This document shows positions 43,626-52,544 of a DNA stretch of 64,000 nucleotides, in pieces (the stretch's first letter is position 1; each line of letters starts with the position of its first letter). A model generated the notes under the pieces. It did not search any database. It was not told the origin of the DNA and saw only the letters and a list, made by a program, of their open reading frames with translations. The translations under genes and the position numbers were made by a program. The DNA comes from Streptomyces tanashiensis (GTDB lineage: Bacteria > Actinomycetota > Actinomycetes > Streptomycetales > Streptomycetaceae), in assembly GCF_014648895.1 (NCBI RefSeq), contig NZ_BMRZ01000003.1, positions 310,001-374,000 on the forward strand, read 5' to 3'.

Positions 43626-44341
43626 TCGTCACCGTCCGCACCACCACCGACGCCCGCGCCAAGGCCGACGCCCTGGCGCGCGGCGCCGTCGAGGCCCGGC
43701 TCGTCGCCTGCGCGCAGATCTCGGGGCCCGTCACCTCCGTCTACCACTGGCGGGGCGCGATCGAGACCACCGAGGAGTGGGAGGTGGTCTTCAAGACCAC
43801 CGAGGCCCGCTACCAGGCCCTGGAGGCGCACCTCCTCGCCGCCCACGACTACGAGACGCCCGAGATCCTCGCCACCCGGGTGACCCGGGTGGCCGAGAAG
43901 TACGCCCGCTGGGTCGAGCGGGAGACCGAGGCGGCCGGGGAGATCGAGAGCCCGGTGGACGACCGGCGGCCGTTCTTCGTGTACGGGACGCTGCGCCCGG
44001 GCGCGTACAACCACGACCGTTTCCTCGCCGGCCGGATCGGCACGGAGGCGGACGCCGTGCTGCACGGGGCGGTCCTGCACGACGGGCCCGGCTATCCGTA
44101 CGTCGTCCCGGCGGACGGGGGCCGGGTGGTCGGCACCCTGCTCACGCCCTCGCCCGGTGACTACGGCGACCTCTTCGGCCTGCTGGACCGGCTGGAGCTG
44201 CCCGTCGGGTACGAGCGGGTGGCGATGGACGTCGTCCGGGTGCGGGACGGGGCGCGGGTGTCCGCCTGGGTGTTCCTGGCGGCTCCGGACGCGCCCCTGG
44301 GCCCGGTCATCGAGAGCGGCGACTGGTTCAGCCGGCCGTAG
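43622..44341 (+). CDS. CutA / gamma-glutamylcyclotransferase-like fusion protein
   Basis: 239 residues from a GTG overlapping the upstream stop. Residues 1-105 are CutA1-like: MIVTVRTTTDARAKADALAR, VEARLVACAQISGPVTSVYH and YETPEILATRVTRVAEKYAR. Residues 118-239 are a GGCT/AIG2-like domain: FFVYGTLRPGAYNHDRFLAG, GPGYPYVVPADGGRVVGTLL, LDRLELPVGYERVAMDVVRV and a closing ESGDWFSRP. The YGTLRPG substrate loop is intact. CutA trimers are implicated in divalent-metal tolerance; GGCT domains cleave gamma-glutamyl amines. The two domains are usually encoded separately, so the fusion is notable. Its last 14 nt overlap the convergent nasA. Confidence 0.88.
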   Translation: MIVTVRTTTDARAKADALARGAVEARLVACAQISGPVTSVYHWRGAIETTEEWEVVFKTTEARYQALEAHLLAAHDYETPEILATRVTRVAEKYARWVERETEAAGEIESPVDDRRPFFVYGTLRPGAYNHDRFLAGRIGTEADAVLHGAVLHDGPGYPYVVPADGGRVVGTLLTPSPGDYGDLFGLLDRLELPVGYERVAMDVVRVRDGARVSAWVFLAAPDAPLGPVIESGDWFSRP

Positions 44342-46433
44342 CGTCCCCGGCGGCGAGCGGTTCCAGACGCACCGCGCACACCTTGAACTCGGGCATCCGC
44401 GAGACCGGGTCGAGCGCCGGGTTCACCAGGGTGTTCGCCCGGCCCTCGCCCGCCCAGTGGAAGGGCATGAAGACCGTGTCCGGCCGGATCGACGCGGTGA
44501 TCCGGGCCGGGGCGACGGCCCGCCCGCGCCGCGAGACCACCGCGAGCCTCTCGCCGTCGGCGACGCCGAGCCGCTCGGCGAGCCGGGGGTGGAGCTCCAC
44601 GAACGGGCCGGGCGCCGCCGCGTTCAGCTCGTCGACCCGCCGGGTCTGCGCCCCCGACTGGTACTGGGACACGACGCGGCCGGTGGTCAGGACGACCGGG
44701 TAGTCGGCGTCCGTCTCCTCGGCCGCCGCCCGGTGCACCACCGGCACGAACCGGGCCCGCCCGTCGGCCGTCGCGAACCGGTCCAGGAAGAGGCGCGGGG
44801 TGCCCGCGTGCCCGGGCTCCGGGCAGGGCCAGAAGACGCCCCGCTCCTCCTCGATCCGCCGGTAGCTGATGCCCGCGTAGTCGGCGGGTCCGCCCGCCGA
44901 GGCGCGGCGCAGCTCCTCGAAGACCTCCTCCGGGTCCGCCGGGAAGCCCTTCTCCCAGCCGAGCAGCCCGGCGAGCGCGTGCAGCACCTCCAGGTCGCTG
45001 CGCACGCCCGCCGGAGGGGTGAGGGCGCGGCGTCGCAGCAGCACCCGGCCCTCCAGGTTGGTCATGGTGCCGGTCTCCTCCGCCCACTGCGTCACGGGCA
45101 GGACGACATCGGCGAGTTCGGCGGTCTCGGAGAGCACGACATCGGCGACGGCGAGGAAGTCGAGCGACCGCAGCCGCCCCTCGACGTGCGCGGCGCGCGG
45201 TGCGGAGACCACCGGGTTGGAGCCCATGAGGAGCAGCGCCCGCACCTCGCCGCCGAGTGCGTCGAGGAGTTCGTACGCGCTCCGCCCGGGCCCCGGCAGC
45301 GACTCCGGTGCGACGCCCCAGACCTCGGCGACGTGCGCGCGGGCGGCCGGGTCGTCGAGCTTGCGGTAGCCGGGCAGCTGGTCGGCCTTCTGGCCGTGCT
45401 CGCGGCCGCCCTGGCCGTTGCCCTGGCCGGTGAGGCAGCCGTAGCCGCTCAGCGGCCGGCCGGCCCTGCCGGTGGCGAGGCAGAGGTTGATCCAGGCGCC
45501 GACGGTGTCGGTGCCCTTGGACTGCTGCTCGGGGCCGCGCGCGGTGAGCACCATGCCGGCGTCGGCGTCGCAGAACAGGGCGACGGCCTCCCGCAGCAGC
45601 GGCACGGGGACGCCGGTGATCCGCTCGACCTGTTCGGGCCAGTGGGACATGGCGCCGGCGCGGGCCGCCGCCCAGCCGTCGGTGCGCTCCTCGACGAACG
45701 CCTCGTCCACCCGCCCCTCGGCCACCACGAGGTGGAGCATGCCGAGGGCGAGCGCGAGGTCGGTGCCGGGGCGGGGCGCGAGGTGCAGATCGGCCTGCTC
45801 GGCGGTGCGGGTGCGGCGCGGGTCGACGACGATCAGCTTTCCGCCGTTCTCCTTCAGCTCGGTGAGGTAGCGCAGGGCGGGCGGCATGGTCTCGGCGAGG
45901 TTGGAGCCGACGAGGATCACGCAGCCGGTCCTGGGGATGTCCTCCAGGGGGAAGGGGAGGCCGCGGTCGAGGCCGAAGGCCCGCTGGTGCGCGGCGGCGG
46001 CCGAGGACATGCAGAAGCGGCCGTTGTAGTCGATCTGCGAGGTGGCGAGGACGAGCCGGGCGAACTTGCCCAGCGTGTACGCCTTCTCGTTGGTGAGGCC
46101 GCCGCCGCCGAAGACCCCCACGGCATCGGGACCGTGGTCGGCGCGGGTCCGGCGCAGCCCGTCGGCGACGGCGGCGAGTGCCTCCTCCCAGGACGCGGGC
46201 TCCAGGGCCCCCGTGTCAGGGCGTCGGACCAGGGGCTCGGTGAGCCTGACCCGGGAGGAGAGTACGGAGGGGGCGGTGCGGCCCTTGCCGCACAGGGCGC
46301 CCCGGTTGACGGGGAAGTCGGTCCGCTCGACCACCTCGGCGGGCAGCTCCGGGGTGCCGGTGGGGCGGAGCGACATGCCGCACTGCAGGGCGCAGTAGGG
46401 GCAGTGGGTGGGGACGGTGGCGGCGTCGGACAT
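44328..46433 (-). CDS. nasA: Assimilatory nitrate reductase catalytic subunit (NasA type)
   Basis: 701 residues. A molybdopterin oxidoreductase: N-terminal [4Fe-4S] site HCPYCALQCGM with the fourth Cys in NRGALCGKGRTAPS. The Mo-bisMGD domains show FGGGGLTNEKAYTLGKFARL, RFCMSSAAAAHQRAFGLDRG, VGSNLAETMPPALRYLT, LLLMGSNPVVSAP and the MGD-binding tail TTGRVVSQYQSGAQTRRVDE. It reduces nitrate to nitrite in the cytoplasm, feeding NirBD encoded 11 kb away. There is no C-terminal [2Fe-2S] or FAD domain, so it needs a separate electron donor; the FAD oxidoreductase of the nir operon is a candidate. A GlnR-like a-site pair lies upstream. Confidence 0.94.
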   Translation of the reverse strand: MSDAATVPTHCPYCALQCGMSLRPTGTPELPAEVVERTDFPVNRGALCGKGRTAPSVLSSRVRLTEPLVRRPDTGALEPASWEEALAAVADGLRRTRADHGPDAVGVFGGGGLTNEKAYTLGKFARLVLATSQIDYNGRFCMSSAAAAHQRAFGLDRGLPFPLEDIPRTGCVILVGSNLAETMPPALRYLTELKENGGKLIVVDPRRTRTAEQADLHLAPRPGTDLALALGMLHLVVAEGRVDEAFVEERTDGWAAARAGAMSHWPEQVERITGVPVPLLREAVALFCDADAGMVLTARGPEQQSKGTDTVGAWINLCLATGRAGRPLSGYGCLTGQGNGQGGREHGQKADQLPGYRKLDDPAARAHVAEVWGVAPESLPGPGRSAYELLDALGGEVRALLLMGSNPVVSAPRAAHVEGRLRSLDFLAVADVVLSETAELADVVLPVTQWAEETGTMTNLEGRVLLRRRALTPPAGVRSDLEVLHALAGLLGWEKGFPADPEEVFEELRRASAGGPADYAGISYRRIEEERGVFWPCPEPGHAGTPRLFLDRFATADGRARFVPVVHRAAAEETDADYPVVLTTGRVVSQYQSGAQTRRVDELNAAAPGPFVELHPRLAERLGVADGERLAVVSRRGRAVAPARITASIRPDTVFMPFHWAGEGRANTLVNPALDPVSRMPEFKVCAVRLEPLAAGDATAG

Positions 46434-46444
46434 GCGGCCAGCAT

Positions 46445-46482
46445 GCGTCCGGCGTGTTACGCGGGGCGGCGCCGCGTATTAC
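46445..46482 (-). promoter_or_regulatory. Weak GlnR-like array upstream of nasA
   Basis: On the minus strand: GTAAT (46482-46478) and GTAAC (46460-46456) are exactly 22 bp apart and fit gTnAC 4/5 and 5/5. The positions expected for GaAAC hold CGCCG and GACGC, which do not fit well. It ends 12 bp before the nasA ATG. Confidence 0.4.
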
Positions 46483-47183
46483 GGGCGCGGTGCCATGCCC
46501 TCCGCCGGCCGGGCCGCGGCGGGTGAGGCGAGCGCCTCGGCGACGCCCTTCTCCTCCGGGCCCAGGAAGTGCGGGTCGGGGCGGAGTCCGGCGTCGAGGG
46601 CGGCCTTGCCCGCGGCGAAGAGCTCCCGGGTGGTGCCGTAGTACCAGGTGCGGTCGTGGGGCTCGGGGACCCCGACCCCGTAGGCGTCGACACCGGCGCG
46701 GTCGCACAGCGCGACGGCCCGCTTGATGTGGAAGTCCTGGGTGACGAGGACGGCCCGGTCGACGCCGAAGACCTTCCGGGCGCGGACGCAGGAGTCCCAG
46801 GTGTCGAAGCCCGCGTAGTCGCTGACGATCCGGCCGTCCGGCACTCCGCGCGCGGTGAGGTACGCGCGCATGGCGCTCGGTTCGTCGTAGGCGGTCCGGC
46901 TGTTGTCGCCGGTGACGAGGAGGACCCGGACCTTGCCCGTGCGGTACAGCTCGGCGGCGGTGTCGAGGCGGTGCGCGAGGTAGGGGGTGGGACGCCCCTT
47001 CCAGAGGCCGGCGCCGAAGACGACGGCGACGTCCCGGGCGGGCACGTCGGCGGTGGTACGGAGCTTCCCGGCGGCCGCGGTGTGCATCCAGGTGGCCGGG
47101 GCGAGGGCGAGGACGGCGCCCAGCATCACGGCCTGGACGGTGCGTCGGCGTGCCCGGGTGGTGCGGGGGAGCCGAGCCGGCAT
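46479..47183 (-). CDS. SanA/YdcF-like DUF218 envelope protein
   Basis: 234 residues from the ATG at 47183 (GGAGG 8 nt upstream). One N-terminal membrane helix (TVQAVMLGAVLALAPATWMH) is followed by the DUF218 domain: DVAVVFGAGLWKGRPTPYLA, HRLDTAAELYRTGKVRVLLV, TGDNSRTAYDEPSAMRAYLT, ARGVPDGRIVSDYAGFDTWD, and VLVTQDFHIKRAVALC. SanA-type proteins affect envelope permeability to vancomycin in enterobacteria; the reaction is unknown. It begins 39 nt after the MIP channel stop on the same strand. Confidence 0.9.
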   Translation of the reverse strand: MPARLPRTTRARRRTVQAVMLGAVLALAPATWMHTAAAGKLRTTADVPARDVAVVFGAGLWKGRPTPYLAHRLDTAAELYRTGKVRVLLVTGDNSRTAYDEPSAMRAYLTARGVPDGRIVSDYAGFDTWDSCVRARKVFGVDRAVLVTQDFHIKRAVALCDRAGVDAYGVGVPEPHDRTWYYGTTRELFAAGKAALDAGLRPDPHFLGPEEKGVAEALASPAAARPAEGMAPRP

Positions 47184-47221
47184 GCGGGAACCTCCGTGGG
47201 GCGTGGAGCGGTGTCGTGCTG

Positions 47222-47944
47222 TCACCCCGTCCGACGCGCGTCGGCGGGATTCGGTTCGCCGGACGCCCCGCGTGTTCCGTACAACACACCGGCGAGGCCC
47301 ATCCCGAGCAGCATGCCGAGCAGCTGCGCGGCGGCGAAGGCGGGCACGGACGCGGGGGCGATGCCGGTGAAGGAGTCGGAGAACGAGCGGCCGAGGGTGG
47401 CCGCCGGGTTGGCGAAGGAGCCGGAGGAGGTGAACCAGATGGCCGCGCCGATGTATCCGGCGACCGCGACGGGGGCGAGCCCGGGGCGGCCGATGTGGCG
47501 CAGGCCCTGGACGACGAGGACGAGCCCGGCGGTGGCGACGGCCTCGCCGAGGAGGAGGTGGAGCGCCGAGCGCGGCTCGGTGGCCCAGGCGCCGGGCGCC
47601 CGCCCGAACATGGCCTCGGCGAGCAGGGCGCCGGTGACGGCCCCGGCCAGCTGGGCGGCGATGTAGGCCAGGACGTCGCGCCCCTTGCTGTCGTGCCGCC
47701 GGGACCACCACTCGGAGAGCGTCACGACGGGGTTGAAGTGGGCGCCGGAGAGCGGGCCGATGAGGGCGATGAGCAGGCCGAGGCCGAGGGCGGAGGCGGC
47801 GGCGTTGGCGAGCAGCCGGACACCGGTGTCCTGGCTGAGGGAGTCGGCGCGGATGCCGGAGCCGACGACGACGGCGACGAGGGCGGCGGTGCCGATGAAC
47901 TCGGCTGCGGCGCGCCGGGGGAGCGCGGGCGGGGACATTCTCAT
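47222..47944 (-). CDS. MIP-family channel (aquaporin/aquaglyceroporin)
   Basis: 240 residues from the ATG at 47944; an internal ATG at 47938 is the alternative. Six membrane helices and two half-helix pore loops: SGAHFNPVVTLSEWW (NPV instead of NPA) and SGSFANPAATLGRSFSDSF (NPA). First helix: RRAAAEFIGTAALVAVVVGS. It conducts water or small neutral solutes. Some MIP channels belong to arsenite detoxification operons; the ATTCCG palindrome right upstream resembles ArsR-family sites, but no ars gene is adjacent. Followed by the SanA-like gene. Confidence 0.92.
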   Translation of the reverse strand: MRMSPPALPRRAAAEFIGTAALVAVVVGSGIRADSLSQDTGVRLLANAAASALGLGLLIALIGPLSGAHFNPVVTLSEWWSRRHDSKGRDVLAYIAAQLAGAVTGALLAEAMFGRAPGAWATEPRSALHLLLGEAVATAGLVLVVQGLRHIGRPGLAPVAVAGYIGAAIWFTSSGSFANPAATLGRSFSDSFTGIAPASVPAFAAAQLLGMLLGMGLAGVLYGTRGASGEPNPADARRTG

Positions 47945-47956
47945 GGTGGAAAAGAT

Positions 47957-47973
47957 ATTCCGTGATTCGGAAT
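47957..47973. promoter_or_regulatory. ATTCCG palindrome upstream of the MIP channel
   Basis: Perfect 6-bp arms ATTCCG and CGGAAT with a 5-bp spacer, 13 bp before the MIP start, in a locally AT-rich stretch with an A6G6 run behind it. The layout resembles ArsR/SmtB-type operators. Confidence 0.6.
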
Positions 47974-48007
47974 GAAAAAAGGGGGGAGGGGAGAGGTGCG
48001 ACCCCCC

Positions 48008-48013
48008 TACGAT
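48008..48013 (+). promoter_or_regulatory. Leaderless -10 element for the gene at 48021
   Basis: TACGAT ends 7 nt before the ATG; no ribosome-binding sequence is present. Confidence 0.5.
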
Positions 48014-48020
48014 CGACGTC

Positions 48021-48722
48021 ATGATCATCGATGACGTCCTCGGGGACGCGGTCCGCAACAACGTCGAGTGGGTCCAGGCCATGTGCCGCTCCCACGGGCT
48101 CACCGGAACCTTCGGCCCCCGCGCCTGGACCAGCGCCGCCCGTACCCCGCTCTACTACCCGGACGCGGTCACCCTGACCGCGGACGCGGAGGTGGCGGAC
48201 ATCCTGGCCGGCATCGACCGCACCACCCCCGGCGCCTCCGTCAAGGACAGCTTCGCCCGGCTCGACCTGGCCGCCGAGGGCTTCCGCCTCCTCTTCGAGG
48301 CCCAGTGGATCCACCGCCCCGTCGGACTCCCCGCCCCCGCCGCCACCGGCGACTGGCGCCCGGTCCGCACCGCGGAGGAGCTCGCCGCCTGGGCCCTCGC
48401 CTGGAGCGGGGACGACGCCGACGACGCGGAGCTCTTCGGGCCCGAGCTCCTCGCCGACCCGGCGACGACGATCGTCGCGGGGTACGCGGCCGACGGCCGG
48501 ATCCTCGGCGGGGCCGTCCTCAGCGCGAGCGACCGGGTCACCGGCCTCTCCAACCTCTTCGCCACCGGGGACACCGACCCGTCCGTCACCTGGGCCGGCG
48601 CGCTCGCCGCCGCGCCCGCGGACCGCCCGCTCGTCGGCTACGAGCCCGCCCACCGCATGCCGGCGGCACGCGACGCCGGCTTCGAGGAACTGGGCCCCCT
48701 CCGCGTCTGGCTGAGCGCCTGA
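48021..48722 (+). CDS. Uncharacterised protein, possibly GNAT-like
   Basis: 233 residues beginning [21 protein letters not shown] central helical part ([36 protein letters not shown]) is followed by a region with strand patterns and the ending [29 protein letters not shown], reminiscent of the last strands of GNAT acetyltransferases. A clear acetyl-CoA loop (Q/RxxGxG/A) is absent, so activity is doubtful. TACGAT 7 nt before the ATG implies a leaderless message. Neighbours give no functional clue. Confidence 0.7.
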   Translation: MIIDDVLGDAVRNNVEWVQAMCRSHGLTGTFGPRAWTSAARTPLYYPDAVTLTADAEVADILAGIDRTTPGASVKDSFARLDLAAEGFRLLFEAQWIHRPVGLPAPAATGDWRPVRTAEELAAWALAWSGDDADDAELFGPELLADPATTIVAGYAADGRILGGAVLSASDRVTGLSNLFATGDTDPSVTWAGALAAAPADRPLVGYEPAHRMPAARDAGFEELGPLRVWLSA

Positions 48723-48862
48723 CCCACGCACCCGCCGTCGTGCGCCCGCGCCCGCCCCGGCGGGCGCGGCCCACAACGGAGGTCCGCGTGGTGTGAGGGC
48801 GTGGCAAAGACACGTCACCCGGCCGAAACGGCCAGGCAACGCGCCCCCGCCAGGATCGCTCC

Positions 48863-49747
48863 ATGACGGACCAGGACAGCACGTTCGACAGCGCCGCCGA
48901 GCTGCTCGGAAGGATCACCGAGCAGCTCGGGAGCCGACTCGGCCAGGTGCGCCCCTACGGCCACGCCCCCCGTCGCCCGCCACGCAAGCACGACGAGGAG
49001 GCACACCCGCCGATGACCGCCCCCACCCTCGTCGCCGTGGGTCACGGCAGCCGCGACCCCCGCGCCCGGGCCACCCTCGCCCGCCTCCTCGACCGCGTCC
49101 GCGAGCTGCGCCCCGGACTCGACGTCCGCCTCGCCCACATCGAACTGAACGCCCCGCTGCTCGACGAGACCCTCGCGGACCTGGCCGCCGACGGCCGCGA
49201 CGCCGTCCTCGTCCCGCTCCTCCTCGCCCCCGGCCACCACGTCACCCACGACCTGCCCGCGGCGGTGGCCGCCGCACCCGCACACGCCCGCGTCGCCGAC
49301 CCCCTCGGCGCCCACCCCCTCCTCGTCGAGGCCCTCGCCGACCGCCTCGCCGAGGCCGGCTGGACCCCCGGCGAGGGGGACGGCGTCGTCCTCGCCTCCG
49401 CCGGCTCCCGCGACCCCCGGTCCGGCGCCGAGACCCGCCGGATCGCCGCCCTCCTCGGCGAGCGCCTCGGCGGGGTCCCCGTCGTCCCCGCGTACGCCTC
49501 CGCCGCCGCGCCCACCGTCCCCGACGCCCTCCGCGCGCTCGCCGCCCGGGGCCGCCACCGGGTCGCCGTCGCCTCCTGCTTCACCGCCCCCGGCCTCTTC
49601 GCGACGCGCGCCGCCGCCCACGCCCCCTGGATCGCCTCCGCCCCCCTCGGCGACCACCCGGCCCTCGCCCGGCTGGTCCTGCACCGCTACGACCGCTCCC
49701 GCACGGCCCGTACCACCACTCCCGCGCGGGAACTCGCCGCCATCTGA
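48863..49747 (+). CDS. Sirohydrochlorin chelatase (CbiX/SirB type)
   Basis: 294 residues. The first ~50 residues ([30 protein letters not shown]) are an extension whose codons show the same strong third-position GC bias, so the ATG at 48863 is kept; a second start (49013) would give the bare enzyme. The two CbiX half-domains are visible: [20 protein letters not shown] with metal-binding His, [17 protein letters not shown], and the second half [30 protein letters not shown]. It inserts iron (or cobalt) into sirohydrochlorin. In this neighbourhood the product siroheme would serve NirB, a functional link inferred from context. Confidence 0.9.
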   Translation: MTDQDSTFDSAAELLGRITEQLGSRLGQVRPYGHAPRRPPRKHDEEAHPPMTAPTLVAVGHGSRDPRARATLARLLDRVRELRPGLDVRLAHIELNAPLLDETLADLAADGRDAVLVPLLLAPGHHVTHDLPAAVAAAPAHARVADPLGAHPLLVEALADRLAEAGWTPGEGDGVVLASAGSRDPRSGAETRRIAALLGERLGGVPVVPAYASAAAPTVPDALRALAARGRHRVAVASCFTAPGLFATRAAAHAPWIASAPLGDHPALARLVLHRYDRSRTARTTTPARELAAI

Positions 49748-49782
49748 GCGCTTCTGTCGGTCCCTCCGGTTACCTTCGAGGC

Positions 49783-51102
49783 ATGGAAGGCATCACGGAC
49801 ACCTCAGGACAGGACACCCTCACCGACACCCCCGGGTACGACTCCGCCGCGACCGAGCGCTGGGCCGCGGAGCCCGACAAACGCCCCGGGCGCACCGCCT
49901 TCCAGCGCGACCGCGCCCGCGTGCTGCACTCCTCCGCGCTCCGCAGGCTCGCCGGCAAGACCCAGGTCGTCACCCCCGGCACCCGGAGCCACGCCTGGGA
50001 CGCCAGCCCCCGCACCCGGCTCACCCACTCCCTGGAGTGCGCCCAGGTCGGCCGTGAGCTCGGCGCCGCCCTCGGCTGCGACCCCGACCTCGTCGAGGCC
50101 GCCTGCCTCTCCCACGACATGGGCCACCCGCCCTTCGGGCACAACGGCGAACAGGCGCTCAACGACGTCGCCAAGGACTGCGGCGGCTTCGAGGGGAACG
50201 CCCAGTCGCTCCGGCTCCTCACCCGCATCGAGCCCAAGCGCTTCGTCAAGGACGCCGACGGGGACCTCGTCAGCGTCGGGCTCAACCTCACCCGCGCCGC
50301 CCTCGACGCCGCCACCAAGTACCCGTGGGCGCGCGGCGGTCACCCCGAGGACCCCGGCTCGCCCAAGTTCGGCGTCTACGAGGACGACCTGCCCGTCTTC
50401 GAGTGGATCCGGCAGGGCGCCCCCGCCCACCGCAAGTGCTTCGAGGCCCAGGTCATGGACTGGTCCGACGACGTGGCCTACTCGGTCCACGACTTCGAGG
50501 ACGGGCTGCACGCCGGGCACATCGACCCCAACATGCTGTACGCCGAGCCCGAGCGCGCCGACGTGTTCGCCGTGGCCCTCGGCCGCTACGTACCGGAGGA
50601 CACCGACCCGCAGGAGCTCGCCGAGGCCCTCGACCGGCTCGTCGACCAGGAGTGGTGGCCGCACGGGTACGACGGCTCGGCCGTCGCCCAGGCCCGCCTC
50701 AAGGACGCCACCAGCCAGCTCATCGGCCGCTTCTGCCTCGCCGCCGAGGGCGCCACCCGGGAGGCGTACGGGTCCGGTCGTCTCACCCGTTACGCCGCCG
50801 AGCTCGTCGTCCCCCGCGCCACCCGCAACGAGTGCGCGGTCCTCAAGGCCGTCGCCGACCGGTACGTGATGCAGCGCGCCGAGCAGGAGGCGCTCCGCGC
50901 CGACCAGCGCATCGTCGTCGCCGAGCTCGCCGAGGCCCTCGTCGCCCGCGCCCCCGACGGCCTCGAACCGCAGTTCCGGGCCGCGTTCGACACGGCCCCC
51001 GACGACCGGGCCCGCAAGCGCGTCATCGTCGACCAGATCGCCAACCTCACCGACGCCTCCGCCCGCGCCCTGCACGCCCGGCTGCGCGTCCGCCCCGTGT
51101 AG
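49783..51102 (+). CDS. dgt: Deoxyguanosinetriphosphate triphosphohydrolase-like protein
   Basis: 439 residues. HD-domain phosphohydrolase: [40 protein letters not shown], the His-Asp pair in [20 protein letters not shown], and the distal Asp in [18 protein letters not shown]. It hydrolyses dNTPs to nucleoside and triphosphate. TACCTT ends 6 nt before the ATG, indicating a leaderless transcript. It lies directly before the replication/sigma genes (reductase, dnaG, hrdA-like), an arrangement I associate with other streptomycetes. Confidence 0.94.
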   Translation: MEGITDTSGQDTLTDTPGYDSAATERWAAEPDKRPGRTAFQRDRARVLHSSALRRLAGKTQVVTPGTRSHAWDASPRTRLTHSLECAQVGRELGAALGCDPDLVEAACLSHDMGHPPFGHNGEQALNDVAKDCGGFEGNAQSLRLLTRIEPKRFVKDADGDLVSVGLNLTRAALDAATKYPWARGGHPEDPGSPKFGVYEDDLPVFEWIRQGAPAHRKCFEAQVMDWSDDVAYSVHDFEDGLHAGHIDPNMLYAEPERADVFAVALGRYVPEDTDPQELAEALDRLVDQEWWPHGYDGSAVAQARLKDATSQLIGRFCLAAEGATREAYGSGRLTRYAAELVVPRATRNECAVLKAVADRYVMQRAEQEALRADQRIVVAELAEALVARAPDGLEPQFRAAFDTAPDDRARKRVIVDQIANLTDASARALHARLRVRPV

Positions 51103-51219
51103 GGCCTCTTCCGTCACCTCCCCCGGTACGGGACCCTCGCAGGCACGGCCCGGGGAGGTACGACGGGACGAACGCCCGGGGGCGTAGGTTGGAACCGGTC
51201 GCAACGAGGAGGAAACGAC

Positions 51220-52479
51220 GTGGTCGACGCAGATCAGACCTTTGTCATCGTCGGCGGGGGCCTGGCAGGGGCCAAAGCGGCGGAGACCCTGCGCGCCGAG
51301 GGGTTCAACGGCCGAGTGATCCTCATCGGCGACGAACGCGACCACCCGTACGAGCGCCCACCGCTCTCCAAGGGCTACCTCACCGGCGCCAAGGAGCGCG
51401 ACAGCGTCTTCGTCCACGAGGCCGCCTGGTACGCGGCGAACGACGTCGAGCTCCACCTCGGCCAGTCCGTCACCGCCGTCGACCGCGACGCCCGCACCGT
51501 CCGCCTCGGCGACGGCACCGTCATCCGCTTCGACAAGCTGCTCCTCGCGACCGGAGCCGAGCCGCGCCGTCTCGACGTCCCCGGCACCGAGCTCGCCGGC
51601 GTCCACCACCTGCGCCGGCTCGCCCACGCCGACCGGCTCCGCCAGGTCCTCGCCGGCCTCGGCCGGGACAACGGCCACCTGGTGATCGCCGGCGGCGGCT
51701 GGATCGGCCTGGAGGTCGCCGCCGCCGCCCGCGGCTACGGCGCCGAGGTCACCGTCGTCGAGGCCGACCCCACCCCGCTGTACCGGGTCCTCGGCCCCGA
51801 GCTCGGCCAGCTCTTCGCCGACCTGCACACCGACCACGGCGTCCGCTTCCACTTCGGGGCCCGGCTCACCGAGATCGTCGGCCAGGACGGCATGGTCCTC
51901 GCCGTCCGCACCGACGACGGCGAGGAGCACCCGGCGCACGCCGTCCTCGCCGCGATCGGCGCCGCCCCCCGCACCGCCCTCGCGGAGAACTCCGGGCTCG
52001 CCCTCGTCGACCGGGCCGACGGCGGCGGCATCGCGGTCGACGAGTCCCTGCGCACCTCCGACCCCGACATCTACGCCGCCGGCGACGTGGCCGCCGCCCA
52101 CCACCCGCTGCTGCACACCCGGCTCCGCGTCGAGCACTGGGCCAACGCCCTCCACGGCGGCCCGGCCGCCGCCCGCGCCATGCTCGGCCGGCACGTCTCG
52201 TACGACCGGGTGCCGTACTTCTTCACCGACCAGTACGACCTGGGCATGGAGTACTCGGGCTGGGCGCCGCCCGGCTCGTACGACCAGGTCGTGGTCCGCG
52301 GCGACACCGGCAAGCGCGAGTTCATCGCCTTCTGGCTCAAGGAGGGCAGGGTGCTCGCCGGCATGAACGTGAATGTGTGGGACGTCACAGACCCCATCCA
52401 GGAGCTCATCCGCGCCCGTACGGCCGTGGACCCGGAGGCCCTCGCGGACGCCTCCGTCCCCCTGGAGACCCTGATCTGA
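51220..52479 (+). CDS. NAD(P)/FAD-dependent ferredoxin-type reductase
   Basis: 419 residues from a GTG with GAGGAGG 7 nt upstream. It is of the BphA4/rubredoxin-reductase group: FAD fold FVIVGGGLAGAKAAETLRAE, YERPPLSKGYLTGAKERDS, NAD fold LVIAGGGWIGLEVAAAARGY, ribityl block DIYAAGDVAAAHHPLLHTRL, VEHWANALHGGPAAARAML, and a C-terminal interface domain (PYFFTDQYDLGMEYSGWAPP). Such enzymes reduce ferredoxins or rubredoxins for oxygenases. No partner is adjacent. It lies between dgt and dnaG. Confidence 0.92.
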   Translation: MVDADQTFVIVGGGLAGAKAAETLRAEGFNGRVILIGDERDHPYERPPLSKGYLTGAKERDSVFVHEAAWYAANDVELHLGQSVTAVDRDARTVRLGDGTVIRFDKLLLATGAEPRRLDVPGTELAGVHHLRRLAHADRLRQVLAGLGRDNGHLVIAGGGWIGLEVAAAARGYGAEVTVVEADPTPLYRVLGPELGQLFADLHTDHGVRFHFGARLTEIVGQDGMVLAVRTDDGEEHPAHAVLAAIGAAPRTALAENSGLALVDRADGGGIAVDESLRTSDPDIYAAGDVAAAHHPLLHTRLRVEHWANALHGGPAAARAMLGRHVSYDRVPYFFTDQYDLGMEYSGWAPPGSYDQVVVRGDTGKREFIAFWLKEGRVLAGMNVNVWDVTDPIQELIRARTAVDPEALADASVPLETLI

Positions 52480-52532
52480 AGGGGGCGCGTCACCCGACCC
52501 CCACATCTCGGGGGGCGACCCCCGGACCCCCG

Positions 52533-52538
52533 TACACT
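52533..52538 (+). promoter_or_regulatory. Leaderless -10 element for dnaG
   Basis: TACACT ends 6 nt before the dnaG GTG; no Shine-Dalgarno sequence is visible. Confidence 0.55.
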
Positions 52539-52544
52539 TCATGC

